Assembly (NCBI GenBank): GCA_964398355.1
Contig: CAYNMM010000054.1
Location: forward strand, 1-27,245
From: WFZT01 sp964398355
Lineage (GTDB): Bacteria; Hydrothermota; Hydrothermia; B15-G9; WFZT01
Direction: 5' to 3'
Length of the DNA stretch: 27,245 bases
Shown: positions 17,071 through 24,106 of the stretch, one piece after another
Position numbering within the stretch: position 1 is the first letter of the stretch
How the letters are laid out: the number at the start of each line of letters is the position of its first letter
The notes under the pieces: generated by a model
Seen by the model: the letters and a program-made list of their open reading frames with translations, nothing else
Databases searched by the model: none
Told to the model about the DNA's origin: nothing
Position numbers and translations under genes: made by a program

Positions 17071-17124
17071 CATTCCTATTTTAACAAAATTTTCATTTAA
17101 ACGCTCATGTCCTCTGGTAATAGG

Positions 17125-17140
17125 AACATACAGGTATGTT
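17125..17140. repeat. Inverted repeat, 7-bp arms
   Basis: AACATAC (17125-17131) and GTATGTT (17134-17140) form a dyad with a 2-base centre, the geometry of many repressor operators. It lies about 100 bases upstream of the putative radical SAM gene promoter. Confidence 0.5.
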
Positions 17141-17240
17141 TAGTTTACGATAATTAGCCACAGCATTTCATAGATTTTTAATTTAGAATTCGTATAAATT
17201 TGTTAATACTCTATCATGTTAAATTTGAAATTAGTAAGAC

Positions 17241-17271
17241 TTGACAATCCTTAATTCTGTTGTAATAACAT
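17241..17271 (+). promoter_or_regulatory. Probable promoter of the radical SAM gene
   Basis: A consensus TTGACA stands at 17241-17246. The -10 is unclear: TAACAT (17266-17271) at 19 bases or TAATAA (17263-17268) at 16 bases. Either would place the transcript start just ahead of the very strong Shine-Dalgarno AGGAGGTGAT at 17279-17288. Confidence 0.45.
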
Positions 17272-17292
17272 TACATATAGGAGGTGATAGAA

Positions 17293-18741
17293 ATGAAGCT
17301 GACAAGCTGGGAGCAAAAAGGGGCTTCATTGTTAGCAAGAGGTATTATAAGTAATGGTCCAATCAGGAGATTATTCATAAAAAAGTTTGAGAATTGGCTT
17401 TACGATTCTCTCATGAACAATGACCCATTTGGAAGGCCAAAGAAAGTCCAGGAGGACAAGTTCTATCTTCTTAGAGCACTCCTCTACTCTGCTGAGAGAA
17501 ATATTGAGCGCGGCTATTTTTCAAAGGATGTTGCACGACGGATGATTGATAATCTTGTAAAAGGTGCTTTCATGCACAGTGGGAAGGACATTGAAGAAAA
17601 ATTCAAAGAGAAATATGGGTATGGACCACCTTCTTTTCTCGTGATCAGTCCCACGAAAGCATGCAATCTTCATTGTATCGGTTGCTATGCCGCCTCTGGT
17701 CAGGCATTTAAGGAAAAATTACCATTTGAAGTTGTGGATAGAATTGTAAGGGAAGTAAAAGAACTATGGGGTGGAAGATTTATCGTGATATCTGGAGGTG
17801 AACCAACTGTTTACGAAGACGATGGAAAAACTATACTTGATCTATTTGAAAAACACGATGACATGTTCTTCCTTATGTTTACAAACGGCACTTTGATAGA
17901 CGATGACATGGCTAAAAGGATGGCTGATGCTGCTAATATAACACCTACAATATCGGTTGAAGGATTCGAAAAGGAAACAGACGCGAGAAGAGGAAAAGGT
18001 GTTTACAAAAAGGTGATGGAAGCCATTGAAAGGCTCAAAAAGTACGGTGTTCCATTCGGCCTGAGTATTACAGGCACAAGGTTGAATGCAGATCTTCTTA
18101 GTACGGATGAATTCTACGATTTTTACTTTGATGAAGTGGGCACAACCCACATGTGGATCTTCCAGTACATGCCCATTGGGCGAGGTTTCACGCTTGATTT
18201 AATGCCGACCCCAGAGCAGAGAATGAAAATGTACTGGGAATGGAGAAAGGTCATGGTAGAAAAGAAGTACTTTGTGGCTGATTTCTGGAACAGTGGTGTA
18301 GTCTCAGATGGTTGTATTGCTTATGGTAGACCTGGCGGATACCTTTATATAGACTGGAATGGTAATGTAATGCCCTGCGTTTTCATACCGTACTATGTCG
18401 ATAACATCATTGACATATACAAAAAAGGTGGCAATTTAACTGATGCTATTATGTCTGATTTCTTCAAGAAAGGACGTGAATGGCAATTCAACTATGCATA
18501 CATGAAGAAAGCCGACGAGATGGGTAATCTTCTGATGCCATGCTCTATCAGAGACAATCATCGTGAATTCATGAGAATAACTGAAGAGTCACATGTGAAA
18601 CCTGAAGATGAAAACGCCGCCATCGCATTAACTGATGAAGACTATCACAGAGGATTGATAGAATATGATGAAAAACTGCGTGAACTAACAGAGCCTATCT
18701 GGCAGGAGATGTTCCTTGAGAAAGAAAAGATCAGCGTATAG
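17293..18741 (+). CDS. Radical SAM protein with SPASM-like C-terminal cysteines
   Basis: A 482-residue radical SAM enzyme of unknown substrate. The cluster motif CNLHCIGC holds the three iron-sulfur Cys at 124, 128 and 131, followed by YAASGQ and the SAM-binding GGEPTVYEDD. Before it lies an unusual helical N-terminal domain of about 115 residues. After the barrel, a Cys in DGCIAYGRPGG, then DWNGNVMPCVF, and a third in LMPCSIRD look like a SPASM/Twitch-type auxiliary cluster site. The ATG at 17293 is chosen because AGGAGGTGAT lies 8 bases upstream; a GTG at 17284 falls inside that ribosome site. It is a single-gene unit closed by a long hairpin. No RiPP precursor is evident next to it. Confidence 0.9.
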   Translation: MKLTSWEQKGASLLARGIISNGPIRRLFIKKFENWLYDSLMNNDPFGRPKKVQEDKFYLLRALLYSAERNIERGYFSKDVARRMIDNLVKGAFMHSGKDIEEKFKEKYGYGPPSFLVISPTKACNLHCIGCYAASGQAFKEKLPFEVVDRIVREVKELWGGRFIVISGGEPTVYEDDGKTILDLFEKHDDMFFLMFTNGTLIDDDMAKRMADAANITPTISVEGFEKETDARRGKGVYKKVMEAIERLKKYGVPFGLSITGTRLNADLLSTDEFYDFYFDEVGTTHMWIFQYMPIGRGFTLDLMPTPEQRMKMYWEWRKVMVEKKYFVADFWNSGVVSDGCIAYGRPGGYLYIDWNGNVMPCVFIPYYVDNIIDIYKKGGNLTDAIMSDFFKKGREWQFNYAYMKKADEMGNLLMPCSIRDNHREFMRITEESHVKPEDENAAIALTDEDYHRGLIEYDEKLRELTEPIWQEMFLEKEKISV

Positions 18742-18756
18742 TAACTTCTTCGTTTA

Positions 18757-18809
18757 ATAATAATAGTGGGAGGGGTGAGATGAAATCTCACCCCTCCCAC
18801 TATTATTAT
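18757..18809. terminator. Very long perfect hairpin (25-bp stem), probable terminator
   Basis: Bases 18757-18781 pair without mismatch with 18785-18809 around a GAA loop. The upper half is GC-rich (GTGGGAGGGGTGAGAT) and the base is A/T-rich (TAATAATA). It lies 15 bases after the radical SAM stop and 15 bases from the stop of a possible minus-strand ORF (18825-19061). The GTGGGAGGxGTG core and GAA loop match the hairpin at 14386-14430, so it may also belong to a dispersed palindromic repeat family. Confidence 0.8.
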
Positions 18810-18824
18810 CTTTAAAATTTCCTA

Positions 18825-19061
18825 CTACCACACGACTAATGTCAGAGTTATAAAGGGAATCGAAATAGAGTGTACTTCCCGAATTTTTACCGACAGAGAT
18901 GGTATTGCTGGAAAATCTTTCCTTACATCGTGGGCTATTCTATCTTCACTTCTTTCTATCCATTCCAAGGATACCTTGAGAATTCTTTTTCCATGCAATG
19001 TAAACTTCATGGTAAGGGAGTCAAAGGATTCTTGCTTCTCATCCCCATCAGTACTTTTCAC
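18825..19061 (-). CDS. Possible 78-residue protein, unsupported by family
   Basis: A GTG-started minus-strand ORF of 78 codons lies in an otherwise gene-free gap. The product looks protein-like: a charged start, then alternating strands (LTMKFTLHGKRILKVSLEW, LSVKIREVHSISIPFITLTL) ending in VVW. An alternating polar/hydrophobic end with a terminal aromatic is typical of outer-membrane barrel strands, so it could be a decayed barrel C-terminus. Its stop lies next to the hairpin at 18757-18809, matching the convergent arrangement of the other long hairpin. Against it: no ribosome site, no clear promoter, and an in-frame stop directly upstream. Confidence 0.3.
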   Translation of the reverse strand: MKSTDGDEKQESFDSLTMKFTLHGKRILKVSLEWIERSEDRIAHDVRKDFPAIPSLSVKIREVHSISIPFITLTLVVW

Positions 19062-19076
19062 TCATTTGTTGTAAAT

Positions 19077-19105
19077 TTGACATTTCAAATCCTCATGACT
19101 AAACT
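19077..19105 (+). promoter_or_regulatory. sigma70-type promoter of the CXXC peptide / NapH-like operon, probably leaderless
   Basis: Consensus TTGACA (19077-19082) and TAAACT (19100-19105) are separated by 17 bases. The -10 ends 8 bases before the ATG at 19113, the same geometry as at 1344-1380. No Shine-Dalgarno lies before that ATG. Confidence 0.55.
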
Positions 19106-19112
19106 AATTTGG

Positions 19113-19259
19113 ATGAAAAAAATTACCTGGATAGTGTTATTAATTGTAACAATGGGGCTATCAAGTTACCTGCTGTATTATGGGATCAAAGCTGGCGACA
19201 ATAATGAAATAGGGATGAATGCTTCCCTCATCTGTTTTTCCTGCATAGGACTTGAATAA
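19113..19259 (+). CDS. Small membrane protein with C-terminal CXXC motif (CD1871A-like)
   Basis: The 48-residue product has one N-terminal membrane helix (about 4-24, ITWIVLLIVTMGLSSYLLYYG), a short linker, and ends NASLICFSCIGLE. The ending C-x-x-C-I-G-[LI] resembles the small clostridial CD1871A-type CXXC proteins as I remember them, which are also found beside 4Fe-4S proteins. The two Cys would lie outside the helix and could exchange electrons or thiols with the iron-sulfur protein encoded next, whose ATG overlaps this stop (TAATG). The frame is open upstream to 18870, but the promoter lies at 19077-19105 and the ATG at 19113 starts right before the helix. Confidence 0.68.
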   Translation: MKKITWIVLLIVTMGLSSYLLYYGIKAGDNNEIGMNASLICFSCIGLE

Positions 19260-20137
19260 TGATTTCGAAAATCAGAAGGTTTTTTCAGTATATAAGTACT
19301 GTTGCTATAGACAATTATGTGAAGGGTGTGCTCATCGGACAGGCGATTTACCAGGGAGTTTTTAAAAACGTTCCAGTCCCAGCATTAAACTGTTACTCAT
19401 GTCCGTTATCCAGATTTGCCTGTCCCATAGGGACTTTTCAGCACTTTTTGACGGTCAGGCAGGTTCCTTATTTCATGCTTGGGTTCTTTGGATTCATAGG
19501 TGGATTAATTGGTAGAGCGCCTTGTGGATGGATATGCCCATTCGGCTTATTTCAGGAATTACTTTACAAGATTCCGTCATTTAAATTTAGATTGCCCGAG
19601 TGGGTGAAATACATCAAATACTTTGTCCTCGTTGTTCTCACAATACTTTTACCATTGATCCTTCTGGAGCCGTGGTTCTGCAAATTCTGTCCAGCCGGGA
19701 CAATTGAAGCAGGTATTCCTCTGCTATCCTGGAATCCTGTCAAAACCATGGGATCATCTTTATACGATCTTTTGACAACACATTTTTATGTCAAATACGG
19801 GATTCTTATTTTGCTTTTATCCTTATTCATAACGACGAAAAGACCTTTTTGCCGAATGTTTTGTCCGCTTGGGGCAATTTTCTCCCTGTTTAACAAATTT
19901 GCATTTATCAGGATGCAGGTTGATCTTAATAGATGCTCAAAATGTGATCTTTGTTACAATGTTTGCCCAATGGAAATAAGAATCTGGCAAAATCCAGACA
20001 ACGTTGACTGTATAAGATGTATGAAATGTTATGATGTCTGTCCGGATCGGGCAATAAGAGTCATTACACCTTTAACTTTAGCTAAAGAACTTCAAATTAC
20101 TCATGATTTAAAGGTACCATCCCCTCCATCATCTTGA
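19259..20137 (+). CDS. NapH/NosR-type membrane 4Fe-4S protein
   Basis: A 292-residue polytopic protein likely to move electrons across or along the membrane. Membrane helices lie near 70-90, 118-138 and 175-192. Cys-rich motifs follow the NapH/NosR pattern: an extra NCYSCPLSRFACP near residue 45, CGWICPFG (about 90), CKFCPAG (about 145), CRMFCPLG (about 205). Two ferredoxin clusters stand at the C-terminus: CSKCDLCYNVCP and CIRCMKCYDVCP. The start overlaps the CXXC peptide gene, so the two are coupled. Its stop is separated by one base from the convergent cation transporter gene. The electron partner is unknown; no nitrate or nitrous oxide reductase is nearby. Confidence 0.88.
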   Translation: MISKIRRFFQYISTVAIDNYVKGVLIGQAIYQGVFKNVPVPALNCYSCPLSRFACPIGTFQHFLTVRQVPYFMLGFFGFIGGLIGRAPCGWICPFGLFQELLYKIPSFKFRLPEWVKYIKYFVLVVLTILLPLILLEPWFCKFCPAGTIEAGIPLLSWNPVKTMGSSLYDLLTTHFYVKYGILILLLSLFITTKRPFCRMFCPLGAIFSLFNKFAFIRMQVDLNRCSKCDLCYNVCPMEIRIWQNPDNVDCIRCMKCYDVCPDRAIRVITPLTLAKELQITHDLKVPSPPSS

Positions 20138-20138
20138 A

Positions 20139-21002
20139 CTATTGATCACAAATAACGTTATCGTCGCACAGATTTTTATGTTCAATCTGAATTGTTGTGT
20201 GAGTTATGCCAAATTTGCTTCTTAACACGGAGTTGATAAGTTTTATTATCTCATCAGTATCTTCTCTTGATGTGACTGCATGAAGTGAAATGAAGGCATT
20301 TCTTGAGTCAATAGACCATAGGTGTACGTGATGAATATTTTCGATTCCTTCAATACTTTCAAGTTCCTGCGCTATTAACTCGACATCCTGATCAACAGGC
20401 ACCCCCATGACAAGAATGTGAAAGGTATTTTTTATTAGGTTATATGAGCTTTTTATGATAAATACAACAATAATAAATGTGACCAGAGGGTCTATGATTC
20501 TAATCCCTGTAAAATAAATCACTGGGACTGCCAAAACTACGAAAATCGAAGATACAGTATCAAAGAAAAGATGAAGATAAGCCGCTTTTACATTTAGGTT
20601 GTGCTCCCTGTGAGAATGTAAAAGGAATATTGAAAGGAGATTTCCCACAAGGCCAATAATAGCAGCTACAAGCATAATGCTCAAATTTAATTCTTCGGGA
20701 TTCAATAAACGCTTAAAGGCTTCTATAATCAACCAGCCTGCAATAACGAGGAGAAAGACCCCATTAAGGAAGGCGGTAATAACCTCTGTCCTTTTGAAAC
20801 CGAACGTATGCAACTTATCGGATTTCCTTTTTGAAAATCTTTCCCCCAGGAGACCAATGACAAGAGAGATAACATCGGTGAAGTTGTGCACAGCATCAGA
20901 AACAAGTGCAAGACTACCGGACAAGATCCCTCCTATGATCTCAGCGATTGTAATAAATGCATTCAGGACAATTGAGAGGAAAAACTTCTCAGGTAGGCGC
21001 AT
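20139..21002 (-). CDS. Cation diffusion facilitator (Zn2+ efflux) transporter
   Basis: A CzcD/ZitB-type antiporter of 287 residues that exports divalent metal, probably Zn2+. There are about six membrane helices in the first 200 residues. The metal site has the H-x3-D pair in helix 2 (HNFTD, H39 and D43) and a second H-x3-D in helix 5 (HLFFD). This His-Asp/His-Asp form is associated with zinc in ZnT-type proteins. A cytosolic C-terminal domain follows (about 200-287, GIENIHHVHLWSID...TTIQIEH). The Met codon overlaps the stop of the upstream glycosyl hydrolase-like gene (TAATG), so the two are co-transcribed. No metal-responsive regulator is visible. Confidence 0.92.
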   Translation of the reverse strand: MRLPEKFFLSIVLNAFITIAEIIGGILSGSLALVSDAVHNFTDVISLVIGLLGERFSKRKSDKLHTFGFKRTEVITAFLNGVFLLVIAGWLIIEAFKRLLNPEELNLSIMLVAAIIGLVGNLLSIFLLHSHREHNLNVKAAYLHLFFDTVSSIFVVLAVPVIYFTGIRIIDPLVTFIIVVFIIKSSYNLIKNTFHILVMGVPVDQDVELIAQELESIEGIENIHHVHLWSIDSRNAFISLHAVTSREDTDEIIKLINSVLRSKFGITHTTIQIEHKNLCDDNVICDQ

Positions 21003-22147
21003 TATTTTGAGGAAGTAAACTGTCGAATAATTTTCCTCAATTTGTTGTTATTCTTCAGGTGAACGTACGCAAAAATGACAAATCCGTCTGTAAACGGTGA
21101 ATTTTTAACCATTTCGAGTTCCTTCTCGACGTACTTTTTACTTCCTGTATCAAACCATACACCGATTCCCATCAGAAGCTTAGAATTCTTTTTTCCTTCT
21201 GAACAATACCTTAAATATTTTGCAAATGTACTAACGTAAGGTGTATAAGCCATTGGAACTGTTAAATCAAGAAGGCCATCATCGTTCCACGTTCTCCAAT
21301 CCTGAGCAAGAGACATATATGCCGATCCAACATTTGCAAAAACTGCGGCGGAAATTTGCACATTTGGATTTAAATCTTTGACTTTTTTTCTGACTTCGGC
21401 AACGAGCTCTTTAACCGCCTTTACTCTTGTTTCATTCCAGATTTTAAACTTGTACTCAGCATATCTTTCATAAAGATCTTTGACTCTCAGGGTATTCCAG
21501 TGTGGGGATTTTATCCTACTTATGTAAGGTGTATAAATAGGATCAAAATTGTATTCTATTGTGAAACTATCTCTTAATGCCGGGTCATAACCGAAAGAAT
21601 AACCGGGATAACGGATAAAATCAAAATGTACACCGTCCACATCGTAGTTCTTAACAATTTCAACAAAAATACTTGTTATAAAGTCCCTCACCTCCTTTTT
21701 TCTTGGTTCAAGGAAGAGGCCATCAAACCCGGCCCGGAGAAACTCCGGAGTAGAATAAAATCTTGTATTCTCTCCTTTATCATCGAACAAAAACCAATCT
21801 GGATGTTTATAATACACGTGATTCGAATCTTTTGGAGGAGTTTTCAATGACCAGAAAAGAACAGAATTAACCCATGCATGAACTTTTATTCCATGTTTAT
21901 GAGCCTCTTTAACGAGCTCTTTCAATGGGTCTCGCTTGCCAATATACTCGGAAACAGGTAATATTTTCGACTGATAATAGGCATAACCTCCAACAACAAC
22001 TTGAACGAAAAGTGTGTTTAGCCCCAGCTCAGTAGCATTTCTAATAATTTCATGGACAGCATTTTCAGGTCTTAACTGTCTCGCCGTTATCCATACGCCT
22101 TTTACGTTCATCAGTCCGATCAAAGTCAGAAATACAATTTTAAGCAT
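21002..22147 (-). CDS. Family-10-like glycosyl hydrolase (GHL10, YddW-type), secreted
   Basis: A 381-residue exported protein with a short signal sequence (MLKIVFLTLIGLMNVKG), without a lipobox Cys. The rest is a TIM-barrel of the GHL10/DUF187 family: GVWITARQLRPENAVHEI, ATELGLNTLFVQVVVGG, DPLKELVKEAHKHGIKVHAWVN, DVDGVHFDFIRYPG with candidate acidic residues, and a later DLTVPMAY. Some relatives act on peptidoglycan glycan strands, but the substrate here is unknown. The ATG at 22147 has no Shine-Dalgarno. It has a promoter whose -10 ends 9 bases upstream, pointing to a leaderless mRNA; an in-frame TTG at 22153 is less likely. Confidence 0.88.
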   Translation of the reverse strand: MLKIVFLTLIGLMNVKGVWITARQLRPENAVHEIIRNATELGLNTLFVQVVVGGYAYYQSKILPVSEYIGKRDPLKELVKEAHKHGIKVHAWVNSVLFWSLKTPPKDSNHVYYKHPDWFLFDDKGENTRFYSTPEFLRAGFDGLFLEPRKKEVRDFITSIFVEIVKNYDVDGVHFDFIRYPGYSFGYDPALRDSFTIEYNFDPIYTPYISRIKSPHWNTLRVKDLYERYAEYKFKIWNETRVKAVKELVAEVRKKVKDLNPNVQISAAVFANVGSAYMSLAQDWRTWNDDGLLDLTVPMAYTPYVSTFAKYLRYCSEGKKNSKLLMGIGVWFDTGSKKYVEKELEMVKNSPFTDGFVIFAYVHLKNNNKLRKIIRQFTSSK

Positions 22148-22155
22148 TGTCAACT

Positions 22156-22184
22156 ATCTTAAACAAACATACATAAATCATCAA
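22156..22184 (-). promoter_or_regulatory. sigma70-type promoter of the GHL10 gene, probably leaderless
   Basis: On the reverse strand TTGATG (22184-22179) and TAAGAT (22161-22156) are 17 bases apart, and the ATG at 22147 begins 9 bases past the -10. Both hexamers match consensus in four of six positions. The geometry repeats that of two other Shine-Dalgarno-free genes in this window. Confidence 0.48.
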
Positions 22185-22279
22185 GAGTTGCAGGGCAATC
22201 CGTAATGTTAGAAGGGAACAGCACTTTTCAACTTTAAATGAATATCCCAATAACGCCCCTATAAGTTTTATTTTAAAAA

Positions 22280-24004
22280 TTAATCATCAAAGGTAAAGCC
22301 TGAACGAAATACTCTAAGACATGCTTTAACTACATCAGGATCGTATAAAATTCCACTATTCTTATTGATCTCTTCAAGGGCGGCATCTATACCGAGGGCT
22401 GGACGGTAAGGTCTATGTGAACTTATGGCTTCGACCACATCTGCAACGGATAAAATTCTCGCCTCGTGTAATATTTTATCCCTTTTCAAACCATCTGGAT
22501 ATCCCGAACCGTCAATTCGTTCATGATGTTGCAAAACAACTTTTGAGACGGGCCATGGAAAGTCAACTTTCTTTAGAATTTCGTAACCCACGACGGGATG
22601 TTCTTTAACAAGCATATACTCAATTTGAGTTAGCTTTGTAGGTTTGGTTAATATGTCAGATGGAATGGCAATTTTACCGATATCGTGAAGTAATCCCGCA
22701 ATTCTGATTAAATCAATACTCTCCTCAAGTCCCATTTCTTTCGCGATTGCAATTGCAAGTCTGGTAACTCGCCTCTGATGTCCGGCCGTGTAAGGATCTC
22801 TCACTTCGACAGTTGTACTTAATGCTATAACTGTGGAATCAAATAACTTTTTCATCTTCTCAAGACTTTCACGCAGGGATTCCTCAAGATTTTTTAACTC
22901 TGTAATATCTTGTATGCTTCCCTCAATATAAACCTCTCCATCGCGTGTTCTTCTAATCCTTGCAGTATCCTTGATCCAGATAACGCGACCATCCTTCCGC
23001 ACAAACCTTGTCTCTCTTTCAAGGGCCCCTTTAGCAAGAATTTCATTCAACCACAGTTTCCTTTCTTCCTTATCAAAGTAAAGATCGAGTGCATTCTTGT
23101 CTTTTAATTCTTCTTTCGTGTACCCAAATATTCTTGAAGATTGGGGATTAAAATTAACTATCTTACCGTCCAGCGTCGTGGTATAAAGTCCAACAGGTAC
23201 ATTCTCGAAAAGTGAGCGATATTTCCTTTCAGATATTGCCAGCTCCTTGAAAGCTTCCCTAATATCGGTTATATCGTGAACTACAAGGATGACACCTTTG
23301 AATCTTTTTTCTACAAAAACTGGTGATTGTTTAATGCGAAAACTCTTTATCTCATCATTGATTATTACTTCAACCTCGTAGTCTTCAACTTCACCATGTT
23401 TGTTGTTAAGAAAAGCTTCTTCAAACTTTGAAAGTATTGCATGGGGCAATACATCGGAGACATTTTTCCCGACAATATCATCCGGAGAAAATTTCACAAG
23501 ATTTACCGGGTTATTTGAATAAACAAACGTCTTATCCTCGTCTATTAAAAAAACAATATCTCCAATTGAATTAAGGAATGTTTCGAGCAAAATCCTCGTC
23601 TCCTTTAGCTGTCTCAGGTGTTCACTCTCACTTGAGGGATCGATAATAAATCCGGTCACCGTATAGTTATCGTTATTCTGATACCTCTTTGAAATGAGAG
23701 TAACTTTAAATTCCTCGCCGTCTTTCCTTATAGCTTTGAAGGAACAACTTAATTTTTCATACTCGTCCATTCTACTAATTACAACGTCTCTCCACTCTGG
23801 ATGAATAAGTGAAGAGAACTCTACGTCACTTAAAAGTTCTTCTTCTGAATATCCAAATATCTTTGAAAAAGTTGAATTTACAAATGTAAATTTGCCATTG
23901 GATATACTGAAGATTGCATATCCAGACTCATCTGCAAGCTGGATTAAGATACTCTTTAGATTTTCATCACATTGATCCACTTTGTTACTCCCGGAGGATT
24001 CCAC
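22280..24004 (-). CDS. PAS-domain sensor with HD-GYP cyclic-di-GMP phosphodiesterase
   Basis: A 574-residue cytosolic signalling protein with no membrane segment. Three PAS domains lie near 20-125, 135-250 and 262-375; the third has a clear PAC motif (RETRFVRKDGRVIWIKDTARI...GSIQDITE). A coiled-coil linker then leads to an HD-GYP domain (about 395-570). It contains TAGHQRRVTRLA, the HD pair in LLHDIGKIAIP, KEHPVVGYEIL, and HHERIDGSGYPDGL, the family's HHExxDGxGYP block. The enzyme would hydrolyse c-di-GMP in response to a ligand sensed by a PAS domain. The start used is GTG at 24004, directly after an in-frame stop that ends a five-codon leader ORF with an ideal ribosome site. Confidence 0.93.
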   Translation of the reverse strand: MESSGSNKVDQCDENLKSILIQLADESGYAIFSISNGKFTFVNSTFSKIFGYSEEELLSDVEFSSLIHPEWRDVVISRMDEYEKLSCSFKAIRKDGEEFKVTLISKRYQNNDNYTVTGFIIDPSSESEHLRQLKETRILLETFLNSIGDIVFLIDEDKTFVYSNNPVNLVKFSPDDIVGKNVSDVLPHAILSKFEEAFLNNKHGEVEDYEVEVIINDEIKSFRIKQSPVFVEKRFKGVILVVHDITDIREAFKELAISERKYRSLFENVPVGLYTTTLDGKIVNFNPQSSRIFGYTKEELKDKNALDLYFDKEERKLWLNEILAKGALERETRFVRKDGRVIWIKDTARIRRTRDGEVYIEGSIQDITELKNLEESLRESLEKMKKLFDSTVIALSTTVEVRDPYTAGHQRRVTRLAIAIAKEMGLEESIDLIRIAGLLHDIGKIAIPSDILTKPTKLTQIEYMLVKEHPVVGYEILKKVDFPWPVSKVVLQHHERIDGSGYPDGLKRDKILHEARILSVADVVEAISSHRPYRPALGIDAALEEINKNSGILYDPDVVKACLRVFRSGFTFDD

Positions 24005-24022
24005 TTACAATAGATTCCTCAT
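24005..24022 (-). promoter_or_regulatory. Five-codon leader ORF (MRNLL-stop) in frame with the HD-GYP gene
   Basis: GGAGGG (24035-24030) is 7 bases from an ATG at 24022, the best start signal in this leader. Translation from it reads five codons (M-R-N-L-L) and stops at TAA (24007-24005). The GTG start of the sensor gene follows at once in the same frame. The GTG itself has only a distant GAGG. Stop-restart coupling, a nonsense mutation or a sequence error would all explain this. Confidence 0.5.
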
Positions 24023-24106
24023 AATCATTCCCTCCTGCACTCGCAAAAAGAATTGAAAAGATGTACATTTAATGATAAAGTAAGTTCCTTTTAAAATCTA
24101 AAGATA

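Larger units (their letters stand above)
16799..17240. other. AT-rich divergent intergenic region without a supported gene
   Basis: No convincing ORF is present on either strand; short ATG frames end within 10-25 codons and lack good ribosome sites. The part nearest nrdJ (to about 16920) would be its untranslated leader or promoter. A TTGATA with TATAAG 15 bases later lies on the minus strand (about 16807-16833), but the spacing is short. From 16930 the sequence becomes very AT-rich with A and T runs. Two near-perfect dyads at 17050-17070 and 17125-17140 are the only clear structures. I looked for a cobalamin riboswitch ahead of nrdJ and found none of its conserved boxes. Confidence 0.6.

Noticed and set aside
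17067..17144. A 25-codon plus-strand frame starting in the dyad at 17050-17070
   Set aside because: The weak GAGG is too close to the ATG, there is no promoter, and the length is within chance for AT-rich sequence.
18870..19112. N-terminal extension of the CXXC peptide to 129 residues
   Set aside because: The upstream part contains the promoter at 19077-19105, has no ribosome site and reads as unstructured, aromatic-rich sequence.
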